Shown here: piece by piece, positions 1-8,955 of the stretch
Numbering within the stretch: position 1 is the first letter of the stretch
Layout: each line of letters opens with the position of its first letter
Assembly (NCBI GenBank): GCA_905197905.1
Contig: CAJKAP010000002.1
Coordinates: 1-64,000 of the forward strand
Direction of reading: 5' to 3'
From: an uncultured Sutterella sp.
GTDB lineage: Bacteria > Pseudomonadota > Gammaproteobacteria > Burkholderiales > Burkholderiaceae_F
Length of the DNA stretch: 64,000 nt
Position numbers and translations under genes: made by a program
Notes under the pieces: generated by a model
Databases searched by the model: none
Told to the model about the DNA's origin: nothing
Seen by the model: only the letters and a program-made list of their open reading frames with translations

Positions 1-7
1 GTGATTA

Positions 8-526
8 GTGAATCCTAGGAGAGTGGCCTGCAGAAGATGCCGTGCGTTCGCCGTGCCTATCATGATGTGTACGGCCAACGCCGAGCTAGAGCAAAAAATT
101 GCAGGTTTAGAAATCGGGGCCGATGATTACATCACCAAGCCTTTCTCTTTGCGTGAGCTCTGTGCGCGCATTGAGGCAATGTTGCGTCGCTTGCGCCCCG
201 AACGTCTGCAAGTTGGCGACCTGATTTTTGATACAAAGTTGCTCAAGGTCACCCGTGCAGGACAAGAAATTTCGCTCAAACCGACCTCGTTGAAAATTCT
301 TAATGAATTGATGCGTTTGAGCCCTGGTATTGTACGCCGCGATCGTTTGGAACAAACTATCTGGGGAGGAGAACCGCCAGATTCAGATAGCCTGCGCGCC
401 AACCTTTATTTACTACGCCAAGAAGTAGATAAACCCTTCAAGACGAAGCTTATTCATACTCATGTTGGGATTGGTTGGTCTATCAGTGTTCGCGACGATG
501 AAAATGCTTCTGATGATGCTGAGTAA
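8..526 (+). CDS. OmpR/PhoB-family response regulator, 5'-truncated receiver
   Basis: This is the output half of a two-component response regulator. Residues 17-50 are the end of a receiver domain: a hydrophobic strand ending in CTAN, then GADDYITKPF with the conserved Lys. Residues 70-160 form an OmpR-type winged helix, including a recognition-helix region around DSLRANLYLLRQEV and a C-terminal hairpin around THVGIGW. The phospho-acceptor Asp lies upstream and is not visible. A TGA at 2-4 is in this frame, and the first 15 residues do not look like a receiver; a neighbouring frame gives ESGL just where a receiver would have it. The true reading frame is therefore probably broken by an indel near bases 5-45, or the edge sequence is poor. 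A GTG at 8 opens the visible frame but is unlikely to be the native start. The histidine kinase follows after a hairpin. The DNA target is unknown. Confidence 0.85.
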   Translation: MNPRRVACRRCRAFAVPIMMCTANAELEQKIAGLEIGADDYITKPFSLRELCARIEAMLRRLRPERLQVGDLIFDTKLLKVTRAGQEISLKPTSLKILNELMRLSPGIVRRDRLEQTIWGGEPPDSDSLRANLYLLRQEVDKPFKTKLIHTHVGIGWSISVRDDENASDDAE

Positions 527-563
527 ACCATTCCTTTTATTCAATTACTAGGTCTTTTCGTCT

Positions 564-592
564 GGGAGATGTCGCGTGGCATCTCCCTTTTA
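564..592 (+). terminator. Intercistronic terminator-like hairpin between regulator and kinase
   Basis: GGGAGATG (564-571) and CATCTCCC (580-587) form a perfect 8-bp stem with an 8-nt loop, followed by TTTTA. It lies between the response regulator and its kinase and looks like an intrinsic terminator or attenuator that would lower kinase expression relative to the regulator. Confidence 0.6.
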
Positions 593-617
593 TCTCACAG
601 AAGGAGACCTCTCCACG

Positions 618-1943
618 ATGATTCCCTCATGGCTACGCTATGTGCGCAAAAGAGTACATCACTCCACTCTCGGGCAACGTATTATCATCGCGTTTGCAGT
701 CATTATGACTTCGGTTACTCTGTTCTATTCCAGTGCGCTTTATTACAACTTTAAATGGGTAGAACTAAAGCTCTCTGGGGAGCACATGGCCGACCAGCTG
801 CATGCTAAAGAACAAGCGTGGGCTAACGGTGTAGCCCCTCAGGTCAACCCTGGAGTCTATCTTTTTAGCTCCAACCCTAACGCTAAGCCTATTCCTGAAA
901 AATTTTCTTCTGCTCCTCTAGGCTTTTCTGAGATAAATATCGACAACCGTTCTTATTTTCTTTATCGAGAAAATGCGTACGGTTACGACTATTTGCTTGC
1001 CAAAGACAAAACGGAATTTGAAGACTTAGAGCAAATTTTTTACCGTGTTGTTTTGGTTATTGCACTCATCTTCTCCATTGCTGGTTTGATTTGGGGCTTG
1101 CTCTTTTATCGAATCGTGATGGATCCTCTAAAAAAACTTGCAAAAGAGGTGACTGAAGCTAGTCATGCAGAGCATTATCGCCCCCTGAAAAAATTTCCTC
1201 TGCGAGACGAAATTACGACGTTAGCAGAGTGCTGTGATGCAGCATTGCTGCGCCTTCATGAAGCACTGGAGCGAGAACAGAATTTTAGTGGAGATGTTAG
1301 TCATGAGATTCGTAATCCATTGAATGTAATCGAAGGGAGTTTGGAGCTCCTTGAAGAGTCGGAACTCTCTGATCGCCAACGTCGCCAAGTCCTTCGTGCC
1401 CAGAAGGCCGCTCACGACATTCACCTGTTAGTTGATGACTTCTTGAATTTTGCTCGAGACGTACGTAGTTTCGGCGCCTCTGCCTCCGACACAATTCCTG
1501 CCATTTTCAACCGCATGCGAGATATGTGGATACCAGAAGCCGCAAAACGGAGTATCGGTTTTGAAGTAATTCATTCCGGCCACTGCAAGGGTGTGTTTTC
1601 TATGGTGCTGTTAGGTAGCGTGATGAATAACCTCATCCGCAACGCCATTCATTACACGACTCAAGGCGCCGTAGTACTAGAGGAAACCGACACAGGCTTC
1701 TCGGAGACAGATAGTGCTGGCGGAATTGATCCAGCAGAAATTGAGGCGATCTTCCAGCCGTTTTATCGTAGTCGAACAACCGCTGGACTAGATGGGGCTG
1801 GCTATGGAATCGGCCTCTCACTCGTTATCCGTATCTGTAACCGTTGCCACTGGCATATAGAGCATCAAAATGTCCCTGGAGGCTCCCGGTTTGTGGTTAC
1901 CCTTAAAACGTCAACAGAAATACAAGCTGACTCTCAAACCTAA
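618..1943 (+). CDS. Membrane sensor histidine kinase
   Basis: Sensor kinase partner of the upstream response regulator. The 441-residue protein has a first membrane helix at about 20-42, an extracytoplasmic segment of about 95 residues, and a second helix at about 140-162 followed by a HAMP-like linker. The phospho-acceptor is His229 in DVSHEIRNP. The ATP-binding domain has an N box (NNLIRNAIHY), a slightly unusual G1 box (TDSAGGI), FQPFYR, and a G2 box (GAGYGIGL). The start was set at ATG 618, with AAGGAG at 601-606. The longer frame opens at a GTG (576) inside the loop of the upstream hairpin and is unlikely to be used. The sensed signal is unknown. The convergent dctA makes dicarboxylate sensing possible, but the sequence does not show it. 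Confidence 0.9.
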   Translation: MIPSWLRYVRKRVHHSTLGQRIIIAFAVIMTSVTLFYSSALYYNFKWVELKLSGEHMADQLHAKEQAWANGVAPQVNPGVYLFSSNPNAKPIPEKFSSAPLGFSEINIDNRSYFLYRENAYGYDYLLAKDKTEFEDLEQIFYRVVLVIALIFSIAGLIWGLLFYRIVMDPLKKLAKEVTEASHAEHYRPLKKFPLRDEITTLAECCDAALLRLHEALEREQNFSGDVSHEIRNPLNVIEGSLELLEESELSDRQRRQVLRAQKAAHDIHLLVDDFLNFARDVRSFGASASDTIPAIFNRMRDMWIPEAAKRSIGFEVIHSGHCKGVFSMVLLGSVMNNLIRNAIHYTTQGAVVLEETDTGFSETDSAGGIDPAEIEAIFQPFYRSRTTAGLDGAGYGIGLSLVIRICNRCHWHIEHQNVPGGSRFVVTLKTSTEIQADSQT

Positions 1944-1963
1944 TTGTTTGTTATCCAGAGTAA

Positions 1964-1994
1964 AAAATACCGCTAGTCAAGCTAGCGGTATTTT
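1964..1994. terminator. Bidirectional intrinsic terminator between kinase gene and dctA
   Basis: A 13-bp perfect stem (AAAATACCGCTAG, 1964-1976, with its complement at 1982-1994) has a 5-nt loop. It is flanked by A and T runs, so it can end transcription from both the kinase gene and the convergent dctA. Confidence 0.85.
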
Positions 1995-2038
1995 CTGAAT
2001 AGGGATGGAATGCAATATTTCATCCCTCACATTTTTGG

Positions 2039-3328
2039 TTATTTCTTTTTGTCTTTCGGATGGCTTTGAAGCACTTCGTGTAGTTTGTCGTTATCAACTT
2101 CTTTACACCAATGACCCACCACCACGCAAGCAATACCGTTACCGATCATATTCGTCAAGGCACGCGCTTCACTCATGAAGCGATCAATACCGAGAATCAA
2201 TGCCAAACCAGCGACAGGTACATGCCCCACGGCAGAAAGCGTTGCTGCGAGCACGATAAAACCAGAACCTGTTACCCCTGCAGCCCCCTTGGAGGTAAGA
2301 AGAAGCACTGCCAAGAGCGTAAGTTGCTGAGTGAGAGTCATATCCACGTCACATGCCTGAGCGATAAACACGGCCGCCATCGTGAGGTAAATCGCTGTAC
2401 CGTCCAAATTGAACGAGTAACCAGTAGGAACCACCAATCCCACCACAGAGCGAGACACCCCTGCAAGTTCCATCTTCGACATCATGCGCGGGAGTACGGA
2501 TTCGGAAGAGGAAGTTCCCAACACAATCAAAAGCTCTTCTTTGATGTAAGAAATGTACTTTAGCAAAGAGAAACCATGAACGCGACAAATCGAGCCCAAC
2601 ACCACAAAAATAAAGAGTAAGCAGGTGAGGTAGAACGTTCCCATCAACTTAGCTAGTGGCAGGAGCGAGGCAAGACCGTATTTGCCAATGGTGAAGGCCA
2701 TAGCACCAAAAGCACCGATCGGTGCTAAACGCATAATCATGCCTACAATTTGAAAAAGCACATGGGAGGTTTTTTCGATCATATCGAAAATTAACGTGCC
2801 ACGTCCACCAAACTTATGAAGAGCAAAACCAAAGAGGACGGAGAAAAAGAGAACCTGAAGAATTTCACCTTCTGCGAAAGCGCCCACAATCGTGTGCGGA
2901 ATTACGTTCATGATGAATTCGACTGTAGTGTGCATCTTACCCGGACCAGAGTAGGCCTCTACCGCTTTCGTGTCCAGTGTTGCTGGATCAACATGCATGC
3001 CAACGCCTGGTTGCAGTGTGTTCACCACAATCAAACCAATGATAAGTGCAATGGTGGAGACCACTTCAAAGTAAAGAAGAGCAAGACCGCCTGTCTTGCC
3101 CACCTTTTTCATATCTTCCATCCCTGCGATACCAGTTACCACAGTACAGAAAATCACTGGGGCGATCACCATTTTGATGAGTCGAATAAAGCCATCGCCA
3201 AATGGCTTCATCTGTTCCCCGATGTCAGGGAAGAAATTCCCCAATAACACGCCAATAATGATTGCGCAAATCACTTGGAAATATAACACCTTGTAGATCG
3301 GTGTTTTCTGATTTGCTTTTCCCGACAT
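2039..3328 (-). CDS. dctA: C4-dicarboxylate:cation symporter DctA
   Basis: Inner-membrane carrier for uptake of succinate, fumarate and malate with cations, a member of the DAACS (glutamate transporter) family. The 429 residues follow E. coli DctA closely along the whole length: GEQMKPFGDGFIRLIKM near the N terminus, MRLAPIGAFGAMAFTIGKYG in mid-protein, the serine-rich re-entrant loop GTSSSESVLPRM, and the substrate-site segment SFNLDGTAIYLTMAA. C-terminal hairpin and helix motifs (SKGAAGVTGSGFIVLAATL, DRFMSEARALTN) are intact. AAGGAG sits 7 bp before the ATG. It is a monocistronic gene between a terminator and a 251-bp leader. A nearby two-component system might control it, as DctBD does elsewhere, but the adjacent kinase is not recognisably DctB. 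Confidence 0.95.
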   Translation of the reverse strand: MSGKANQKTPIYKVLYFQVICAIIIGVLLGNFFPDIGEQMKPFGDGFIRLIKMVIAPVIFCTVVTGIAGMEDMKKVGKTGGLALLYFEVVSTIALIIGLIVVNTLQPGVGMHVDPATLDTKAVEAYSGPGKMHTTVEFIMNVIPHTIVGAFAEGEILQVLFFSVLFGFALHKFGGRGTLIFDMIEKTSHVLFQIVGMIMRLAPIGAFGAMAFTIGKYGLASLLPLAKLMGTFYLTCLLFIFVVLGSICRVHGFSLLKYISYIKEELLIVLGTSSSESVLPRMMSKMELAGVSRSVVGLVVPTGYSFNLDGTAIYLTMAAVFIAQACDVDMTLTQQLTLLAVLLLTSKGAAGVTGSGFIVLAATLSAVGHVPVAGLALILGIDRFMSEARALTNMIGNGIACVVVGHWCKEVDNDKLHEVLQSHPKDKKK

Positions 3329-3533
3329 GTTTACTCCTTGTTTTAAGAGTCAAATCTAAAGTACGCAAGATGGAGGTATTTATTTTGGTCACCCTTTGTA
3401 CGCTTCATTGCCGAAACGCGGGGACTATAAATCATACTGTGTTTTCCTTCATCTAGGAAACCGTTTTTCAAAAAAAAGCGGAGACTTTCCAAACAATCTT
3501 TCGATTGCGGTAAATCCCCGCCTTTCAAAGACT

Positions 3534-3547
3534 TCACGCTAGCGTGA
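3534..3547. promoter_or_regulatory. 14-bp perfect palindrome between dctA and tetR
   Basis: TCACGCTAGCGTGA is fully self-complementary. It lies about 205 bp upstream of dctA and 33 bp after the stop of the tetR-like gene. It could be an operator for dctA or a small hairpin. No T run follows, so a terminator is less likely. Confidence 0.3.
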
Positions 3548-3579
3548 TGAGAAAAATAAAGCCTTTTTTGTAAAGAGCT

Positions 3580-4287
3580 TTACTTTTTTGAAGCCACCGC
3601 TTTGTTCATCTTCCCCTGAGACTTTTCAGGCTCTAGTTGGCGAGCTTGTTCGATGTCATGGCGAATGATGAGCATCAAGCGGTCTACAACCACATCTGTC
3701 ACTACCTTTTTGCTCAAGTTTGGATGAAATTGCATCACAAAACGCAACCCTTGGAAGACAGATAGCATGAAGACCACTTGTGCCTCCATTTCCTCGCGAG
3801 AAAACGGTCTTTCAGACTTGCAGATGTCTAAAACTTGCTCACGGAAGTTTTTCATCAAAGTCACAGCTAAGTTGTGTAGACGCTCATTGGTGAAGGCCTC
3901 GTTCAGAAAGGAGACCACCAAATAAGCCGACTCTGGGTCGAACATAGCTTTAACCACACGGCGGAAATGTTTTTCTACACCTTTGAGATCATCAGGCTCG
4001 CATTCATCTTCAAGAAGCATTTGTCTAAATTCTTCAGTTTGCTGAATCGCCATTGCTTCAACGATTTCTTCTTTGCTAGCAAACGAATTGTAGATATGAC
4101 CAACACTGATTCCAGCCGCCTTAGCAATATCACGCATCGTTGTTTGATGAAAACCTATGGTGCAGAAGTACTTCTTTGCGGCTTCTAGCAGCGCCTTGCG
4201 TCGATTCTGAGCATTTTCAACATCGTCACTACGACCATGCTTTTTCAAATCAACGCTAACGCTTTTACCAACTCTTCGTCCTGCCAC
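3580..4287 (-). CDS. TetR/AcrR-family transcriptional regulator of the efflux operon
   Basis: One-domain repressor of the TetR type, 235 residues. The helix-turn-helix lies at about residues 28-75 (RRKALLEAAKKYF, then TTMRDIAKAAGISVGHIYNSF), with a helical ligand-binding domain after it and a charged, disordered tail. It is the last gene of the RND operon. Its GTG start immediately follows the TAA of the outer-membrane channel gene (TAAGTG), implying translational coupling. This is unusual, as AcrR-type regulators are generally encoded divergently upstream. Being cotranscribed with its presumed targets would make it a negative feedback loop. Two TGAAC-N4-GTTCA repeats in the operon promoter are candidate binding sites. 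The inducer is unknown. The N-terminal 27 residues before the helix-turn-helix are longer than usual. Confidence 0.88.
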   Translation of the reverse strand: MAGRRVGKSVSVDLKKHGRSDDVENAQNRRKALLEAAKKYFCTIGFHQTTMRDIAKAAGISVGHIYNSFASKEEIVEAMAIQQTEEFRQMLLEDECEPDDLKGVEKHFRRVVKAMFDPESAYLVVSFLNEAFTNERLHNLAVTLMKNFREQVLDICKSERPFSREEMEAQVVFMLSVFQGLRFVMQFHPNLSKKVVTDVVVDRLMLIIRHDIEQARQLEPEKSQGKMNKAVASKK

Positions 4288-5718
4288 TTACTTCGTCTCC
4301 GCTTGATTAACTTCTAGCTCAGAGCCTCCGCCCAGTGCTTGATACAAGGTAACCAGACCGGAAACTTTTGAGAGTTTCGCGTTGATGAGCGCTTGATGAG
4401 CGGCCACCATGGCACGTTGAGACACCAACACATCAGAGTAAGAGGCAGCACCTGCCTTATAGCTCATATTACTCAACTGATAAGTTTGATCTGCCGCATC
4501 ACTATAAGCCTGACGAGCAGTCAACTCTTTATCAATCGTTCCGACAAGCGCCAAGGAGTCAGAGACTTCTTTAAAAGCTGTTTGAATAGCCTTTTCATAA
4601 GCTGTCACAGCTAATTTTTGCTGAACTTCAGCAACTTCCAAGTTGGATTTATTCAATCCACCAGTGAAGATTGGCAACGAGATGCTTGGTGTGAAACTCC
4701 ACATACCAGAGTGCGGATCAAAGAGGTCGCTCAGATGCAAGCCAGCAGTACCAGCACCTGCCATCAACGTCACCCGCGGGAAGAAAGCGGCACGAGCAAC
4801 ACCAATATTGGCATCAGCACTACGTAGCGAACGTTCTGCCGACATGATATCTGGGCGCTTCAAGAGCACTTCCCCTGGTAAACCAACAGGGACCGTATTA
4901 GACATAGCATTCTGAGGAAGGGCTTGCGGAAGCATGCTTTCATCCACCGTAGAGCCGCAAAGCAAGTCCAAGGCGTTTTTGTCCTGCGCAACAGCGCGTA
5001 CATAACTCACAATCGTAGCCTTGGCTGCTTCGAGCGTAGTGCGGGCTTGTTCAAGTTCTAGGCGACTTGCTGCGCCAAGCTTATAACTTTCTTCGATCAA
5101 GCGGAAACTTTCTTCCTGACTCTTCAAAATAGAGCGTTGGAGAGCAAGCTGCTCACGGTCTGCTCCTAATTGATACCAAGCCATCACCGTCTGAGCAATA
5201 ACGGAACTCTGCGCTGAGCGCTGAGCATCCTCTGTCATCAAATAGCTCTGAAGAGCCTGCTCGGTCAAATTCTTCACCCGACTAAAGAAGTCCAACTCAT
5301 AGCTAGCCATCGCCAACTGGACGTTGTAGGTATGAGCTGTACGGCCTTCTCCTGTGGTTGTTAGGGTGCCTGCTGTATGAGCTGCAGCATTACTCGCTGC
5401 AGCACTAATCGAGGGAAACTGAGCAGCGCGCGTTACACCATAGGATGCACGAGCCTTTTCGACGTTCAGTGCAGCAGTACGCAAATCACGATTATTAGCA
5501 AGTGCTTGTTCAATCACCGCCTGAAGTTTGGAATCAGTGAAAACCTGACGCCATACCGGCAAGAGATCTGCTTCAGCAGGCAAAGACGAATAAGCTTCGC
5601 CCTCTGGCCACTGCTGTGGGGTTGGCATATCTGGCGTACCGTTATTCGGCGCCAAGTTCACGCAGCCCGAGAGTCCCAGTACCAACAGCGTGGGCACTAA
5701 CAAAAACTCTTTTTTCAT
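4288..5718 (-). CDS. RND efflux outer-membrane lipoprotein channel (OprM/NodT family)
   Basis: TolC-like trimeric channel that completes the tripartite efflux pump across the outer membrane. The 476 residues begin with a lipoprotein signal and the lipobox LSGC (Cys about 19). Two repeated alpha-helical/beta-barrel halves follow, with the family segments RTAALNVEKARA, ADREQLALQRSILKSQEESF and LLKRPDIMSAERSLRSADAN. The length matches OprM-family proteins (about 475-490). It lies 87 bp after the pump gene, separated by a strong hairpin, and abuts the TetR-like gene. The drugs transported cannot be read from the sequence. Confidence 0.93.
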   Translation of the reverse strand: MKKEFLLVPTLLVLGLSGCVNLAPNNGTPDMPTPQQWPEGEAYSSLPAEADLLPVWRQVFTDSKLQAVIEQALANNRDLRTAALNVEKARASYGVTRAAQFPSISAAASNAAAHTAGTLTTTGEGRTAHTYNVQLAMASYELDFFSRVKNLTEQALQSYLMTEDAQRSAQSSVIAQTVMAWYQLGADREQLALQRSILKSQEESFRLIEESYKLGAASRLELEQARTTLEAAKATIVSYVRAVAQDKNALDLLCGSTVDESMLPQALPQNAMSNTVPVGLPGEVLLKRPDIMSAERSLRSADANIGVARAAFFPRVTLMAGAGTAGLHLSDLFDPHSGMWSFTPSISLPIFTGGLNKSNLEVAEVQQKLAVTAYEKAIQTAFKEVSDSLALVGTIDKELTARQAYSDAADQTYQLSNMSYKAGAASYSDVLVSQRAMVAAHQALINAKLSKVSGLVTLYQALGGGSELEVNQAETK

Positions 5719-5752
5719 ATCAATTGTCCTTTTCGGAAGCTTTTGACCCCTA

Positions 5753-5789
5753 GCTACATCACCCTATTCAAAGAAAGAAGTGATGTAGC
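5753..5789 (-). other. Intercistronic hairpin between pump and channel genes
   Basis: A perfect 10-bp stem, GCTACATCAC (5753-5762) with GTGATGTAGC (5780-5789), encloses 17 nt. No T run follows in the direction of transcription, so it is more likely an RNA stability or partial-attenuation element than a terminator. It may set the ratio of pump to channel mRNA. Confidence 0.5.
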
Positions 5790-5805
5790 CATGGATTCGC
5801 TTTAA

Positions 5806-8800
5806 TTAGTTTGCACGTTGTTTGTTGCGACCAAACACTCGACTGATGATGATGTAGAAAACTGGCACAAAGACCACACACAAAATCGTGCCGCCCAAGA
5901 TACCACCCAACACACCAACGCCAATCGCGTTCTGAGCGCCGGAACCAGGACCGTAAGCGATTGCCAGTGGCAACACACCCAGCCCAAATGCCAAAGAAGT
6001 CATCACAATCGGACGCAAACGAACTCGCACAGCTTCTTCAGCAGCGTGAACCGCGTCAAAGCCACGTTCCATATACTCTTTAGCAAATTCCACGATCAAA
6101 ATGGCGTTCTTACTCACCAAACCAATCGTTGTTAAGAGACCAACTTGGAAGTAAATATCATTGGTCATGCCTAATGCCCAAGTCAAACCGAGCGCACCGA
6201 CCACACCACAAGGCACGATCAAGATGACAGCCACCGGAATACTCCAGCTTTCATACAAAGCAGCCAAGCAGAGGAACACCACCAAAAGCGAAATCGCGTA
6301 GAGAGCAGGGCCTTGGGCACCTGCAGCGCGTTCCTGATAAGACACGCCATTCCAGGCAATTTCATACCCCGTGGGGAACACTTCCTTAAAGATTTGTTCC
6401 ACAGCATCCATAGCGTCGCCAGAAGAAACATTCGCAGCGGGGCTACCCTGAATATTCAAGGCGGCCAAACCGTTGAAGCGCTCAAGACTCGGGCTACCGT
6501 AGGACCACTCGAAGCGAGCAAAACTCGAGAGCTTCACCATCTTTCCTTCGGAATTACGCACTTCCCACTTGAGCACTTCTTCAGGTTGCATACGAGAGTT
6601 AATATCCCCTTGCACCCAAACCTGCTTAATTCGGCCACGGTCAAGGTAGTCATTCACGTAGGATCCAGACATCGCCGTAGCCAATGTCTGATTTACATCC
6701 GAAACGCTCACCTTCATCATGGTGAGTTTTTCATGATCAATAACCAACTTCAACTGTGTGGAGTCTGCCATACCGTTGTGGCGAACCATGGTTAAGCGAG
6801 GATCAGCGTTGGCCTTACCCAAGAACTCACCGAGGTACTGCATCATCTGAGCATGTGTCCCACCCGTATTGTCCTGAATGTAGAAGTCAAAGCCGTCCGC
6901 CACACCTAGTTCTGGCACTGCAGGCAAGGGGAAGACCACGGTGGAAGCACCCTTAAAGTCTGGACCAAAAAGCAATGCCCCCATCAGGCGCCCTTGAATG
7001 GCTACGTCCTTGGCGCTACCAGCCTTACGTTCAGACCAATCTTTCAACTTCAAGAAGCCCATAGCCATGTTCTGACCAGAACCCGCGAAGGAGAAGCCAC
7101 GCACAGTAAAGACCGCATCAACAGTTTCAGATTCAGTGTGCTTGATTAAACCTTGCACTTTTTGCAGTTCCGCATCCGTGCGTTCCATCGTAGCGCCATC
7201 TGGCAACTGCGTCATCATTAAGAGGACACCCTGGTCTTCACTTGGCATGAAAGAGGACGGTAACTTCACAAAACCTAACCCAACAAGGCCCAAGATGCCA
7301 AGGTAAACGACAAGTACCAACCAAATAGCACGTGTCAATTTATCGACACTCGCCTTCGTGAAGTCGGTAACCTTTTCAAAGGTACGGTTGAACCAACCAA
7401 AGAAGCCCGTCTTTCCTTCATGATGGTCCTTGTCAATCGGCTTCAACATTGTGGCGCACAAAGAGGGCGTTAAGGTCAAAGCCACGATCACCGACAAGAC
7501 CATAGCGGAAACAATCGTGATAGAGAACTGCCGATAAATCACACCTGCAGACCCGCCGAAGAAAGCCATAGGAATGAACACTGCCGACAGCACCATCGCG
7601 ATACCCACCAAAGCGGACTGGATTTCACCCATAGACTTAATCGTTGCTGTCTTCGGGTCTGTACCGTCTTCACGCATCACTCGCTCAACGTTTTCTACCA
7701 CCACAATGGCATCGTCCACTAGTAAGCCAATGGCTAGCACCATTGCGAACATCGTCAACATGTTGATAGAGAACCCCGCGGCAGCCAACACACCAAAAGT
7801 ACCCAAGAGCACCACTGGTACAGCAATCGTCGGGATCAACGTCGCACGGAAATTCTGCAAGAAAAGGAACATCACGATAACGACCAAGACGATGGCTTCA
7901 AAGAGGGTCTTAACCACTTCTTCCAAAGCAGACTTCACAAATGGGGTCGTGTCGTACGGATAGGTGATTCCCACACCTTCGGGAAGGCTAGCGCGAAGCT
8001 CTTCCATCTTGGCACGAACAGCATTAGCTGTCGAAAGCGCGTTTGCGCCGGAAGCCAACTTAATAGCCATAGCTGCTGAAGGCTGACCGTTAAAAGTACC
8101 TAAAGCGGCATAACTCTGTTGACCAACTTCTACACGAGCCACATCGCGCAAATGCACCATGGAGCCATCTTCTTTAACTGTCAAAAGAATATTGCGGAAT
8201 TCTTCTGGAGTTTGAAGCATCGAGCTAGAAGTAATCGTTGCTGTAAATTGCTGCTTGCCATCTGTTGGTTGCTGAGCAATACCACCCGCAGAAACTTGAG
8301 CGTTCTGAGCAGAAATCTGGCTAGTCACATCTGAAGGAGTCAAATTGTACTTAGCGAGCTTCTGGGGATCGAGCCAAATACGCATCGCATATTGAGCACC
8401 GAACACTTGAATTTCACCAACACCGCTCACACGAGCAAGAGGTTCTTTGATATAGGAAGTGATGTAGTCACCCAAGTCAGCAGAGGACATAGTACCACCA
8501 GGGCTATTAAGCCCCACCACCATCAAGAAGTTCGCGGAGGTCTTTTCAATCGAGACCCCAAGGTTCTGAACAACAGCTGGCAATGTTGTAATAGCCGTTT
8601 GAATTTTGTTCTGAACCTGCACTTGAGCCATATCTGGATCGGTACCTGCTTCGAAGGTCACGGTAATAGATGCGCGACCTGCAGAGTCAGAGGTACTTGA
8701 CATGTACAAGAAACCATCTAGCCCAGTTAAGTTCTGTTCGATAACCTGCGTAACCGTATTGGAAATCGTGTCAGCAGAAGCCCCAGGATAAGAAGCCGAA

Positions 8801-8937
8801 ATAGCCACTTGAGGCGGAGCAATCTGCGGGAACTGGCTCACTGGTAGAGTGTTAATCGAGAGTAAACCCGCCAACATAATGACGATAGCCAACACCCACG
8901 AGAACACAGGTCTTTCAATAAAGAATCTTGAAAACAT
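5806..8937 (-). CDS. RND multidrug efflux permease, HAE1 family (AcrB/MexB-like)
   Basis: Proton-driven inner-membrane pump subunit. At 1043 residues it is full length for the HAE1 family. It starts with the conserved MFSRFFIERPVFSWVLA helix. The proton-relay aspartates are in GLLVDDAIVVVENVER at about residue 405, and the matching lysine is in GLVSKNAILIVEFAKE at about residue 940. The porter domain signatures GFLYMSSTSDSAG and VQVQNKIQTA are present. It lies 18 bp downstream of the adaptor gene in the same operon. Family knowledge predicts broad efflux of amphiphilic drugs, dyes, detergents or bile salts. The substrate range here is inference. Confidence 0.95.
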   Translation of the reverse strand: MFSRFFIERPVFSWVLAIVIMLAGLLSINTLPVSQFPQIAPPQVAISASYPGASADTISNTVTQVIEQNLTGLDGFLYMSSTSDSAGRASITVTFEAGTDPDMAQVQVQNKIQTAITTLPAVVQNLGVSIEKTSANFLMVVGLNSPGGTMSSADLGDYITSYIKEPLARVSGVGEIQVFGAQYAMRIWLDPQKLAKYNLTPSDVTSQISAQNAQVSAGGIAQQPTDGKQQFTATITSSSMLQTPEEFRNILLTVKEDGSMVHLRDVARVEVGQQSYAALGTFNGQPSAAMAIKLASGANALSTANAVRAKMEELRASLPEGVGITYPYDTTPFVKSALEEVVKTLFEAIVLVVIVMFLFLQNFRATLIPTIAVPVVLLGTFGVLAAAGFSINMLTMFAMVLAIGLLVDDAIVVVENVERVMREDGTDPKTATIKSMGEIQSALVGIAMVLSAVFIPMAFFGGSAGVIYRQFSITIVSAMVLSVIVALTLTPSLCATMLKPIDKDHHEGKTGFFGWFNRTFEKVTDFTKASVDKLTRAIWLVLVVYLGILGLVGLGFVKLPSSFMPSEDQGVLLMMTQLPDGATMERTDAELQKVQGLIKHTESETVDAVFTVRGFSFAGSGQNMAMGFLKLKDWSERKAGSAKDVAIQGRLMGALLFGPDFKGASTVVFPLPAVPELGVADGFDFYIQDNTGGTHAQMMQYLGEFLGKANADPRLTMVRHNGMADSTQLKLVIDHEKLTMMKVSVSDVNQTLATAMSGSYVNDYLDRGRIKQVWVQGDINSRMQPEEVLKWEVRNSEGKMVKLSSFARFEWSYGSPSLERFNGLAALNIQGSPAANVSSGDAMDAVEQIFKEVFPTGYEIAWNGVSYQERAAGAQGPALYAISLLVVFLCLAALYESWSIPVAVILIVPCGVVGALGLTWALGMTNDIYFQVGLLTTIGLVSKNAILIVEFAKEYMERGFDAVHAAEEAVRVRLRPIVMTSLAFGLGVLPLAIAYGPGSGAQNAIGVGVLGGILGGTILCVVFVPVFYIIISRVFGRNKQRAN

Positions 8938-8955
8938 TACGTTGCGTCCCGTCGA

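Noticed and set aside
576..617. GTG start 14 codons upstream for the histidine kinase
   Set aside because: The GTG is in the loop of a terminator-like hairpin; ATG 618 has its own AAGGAG.
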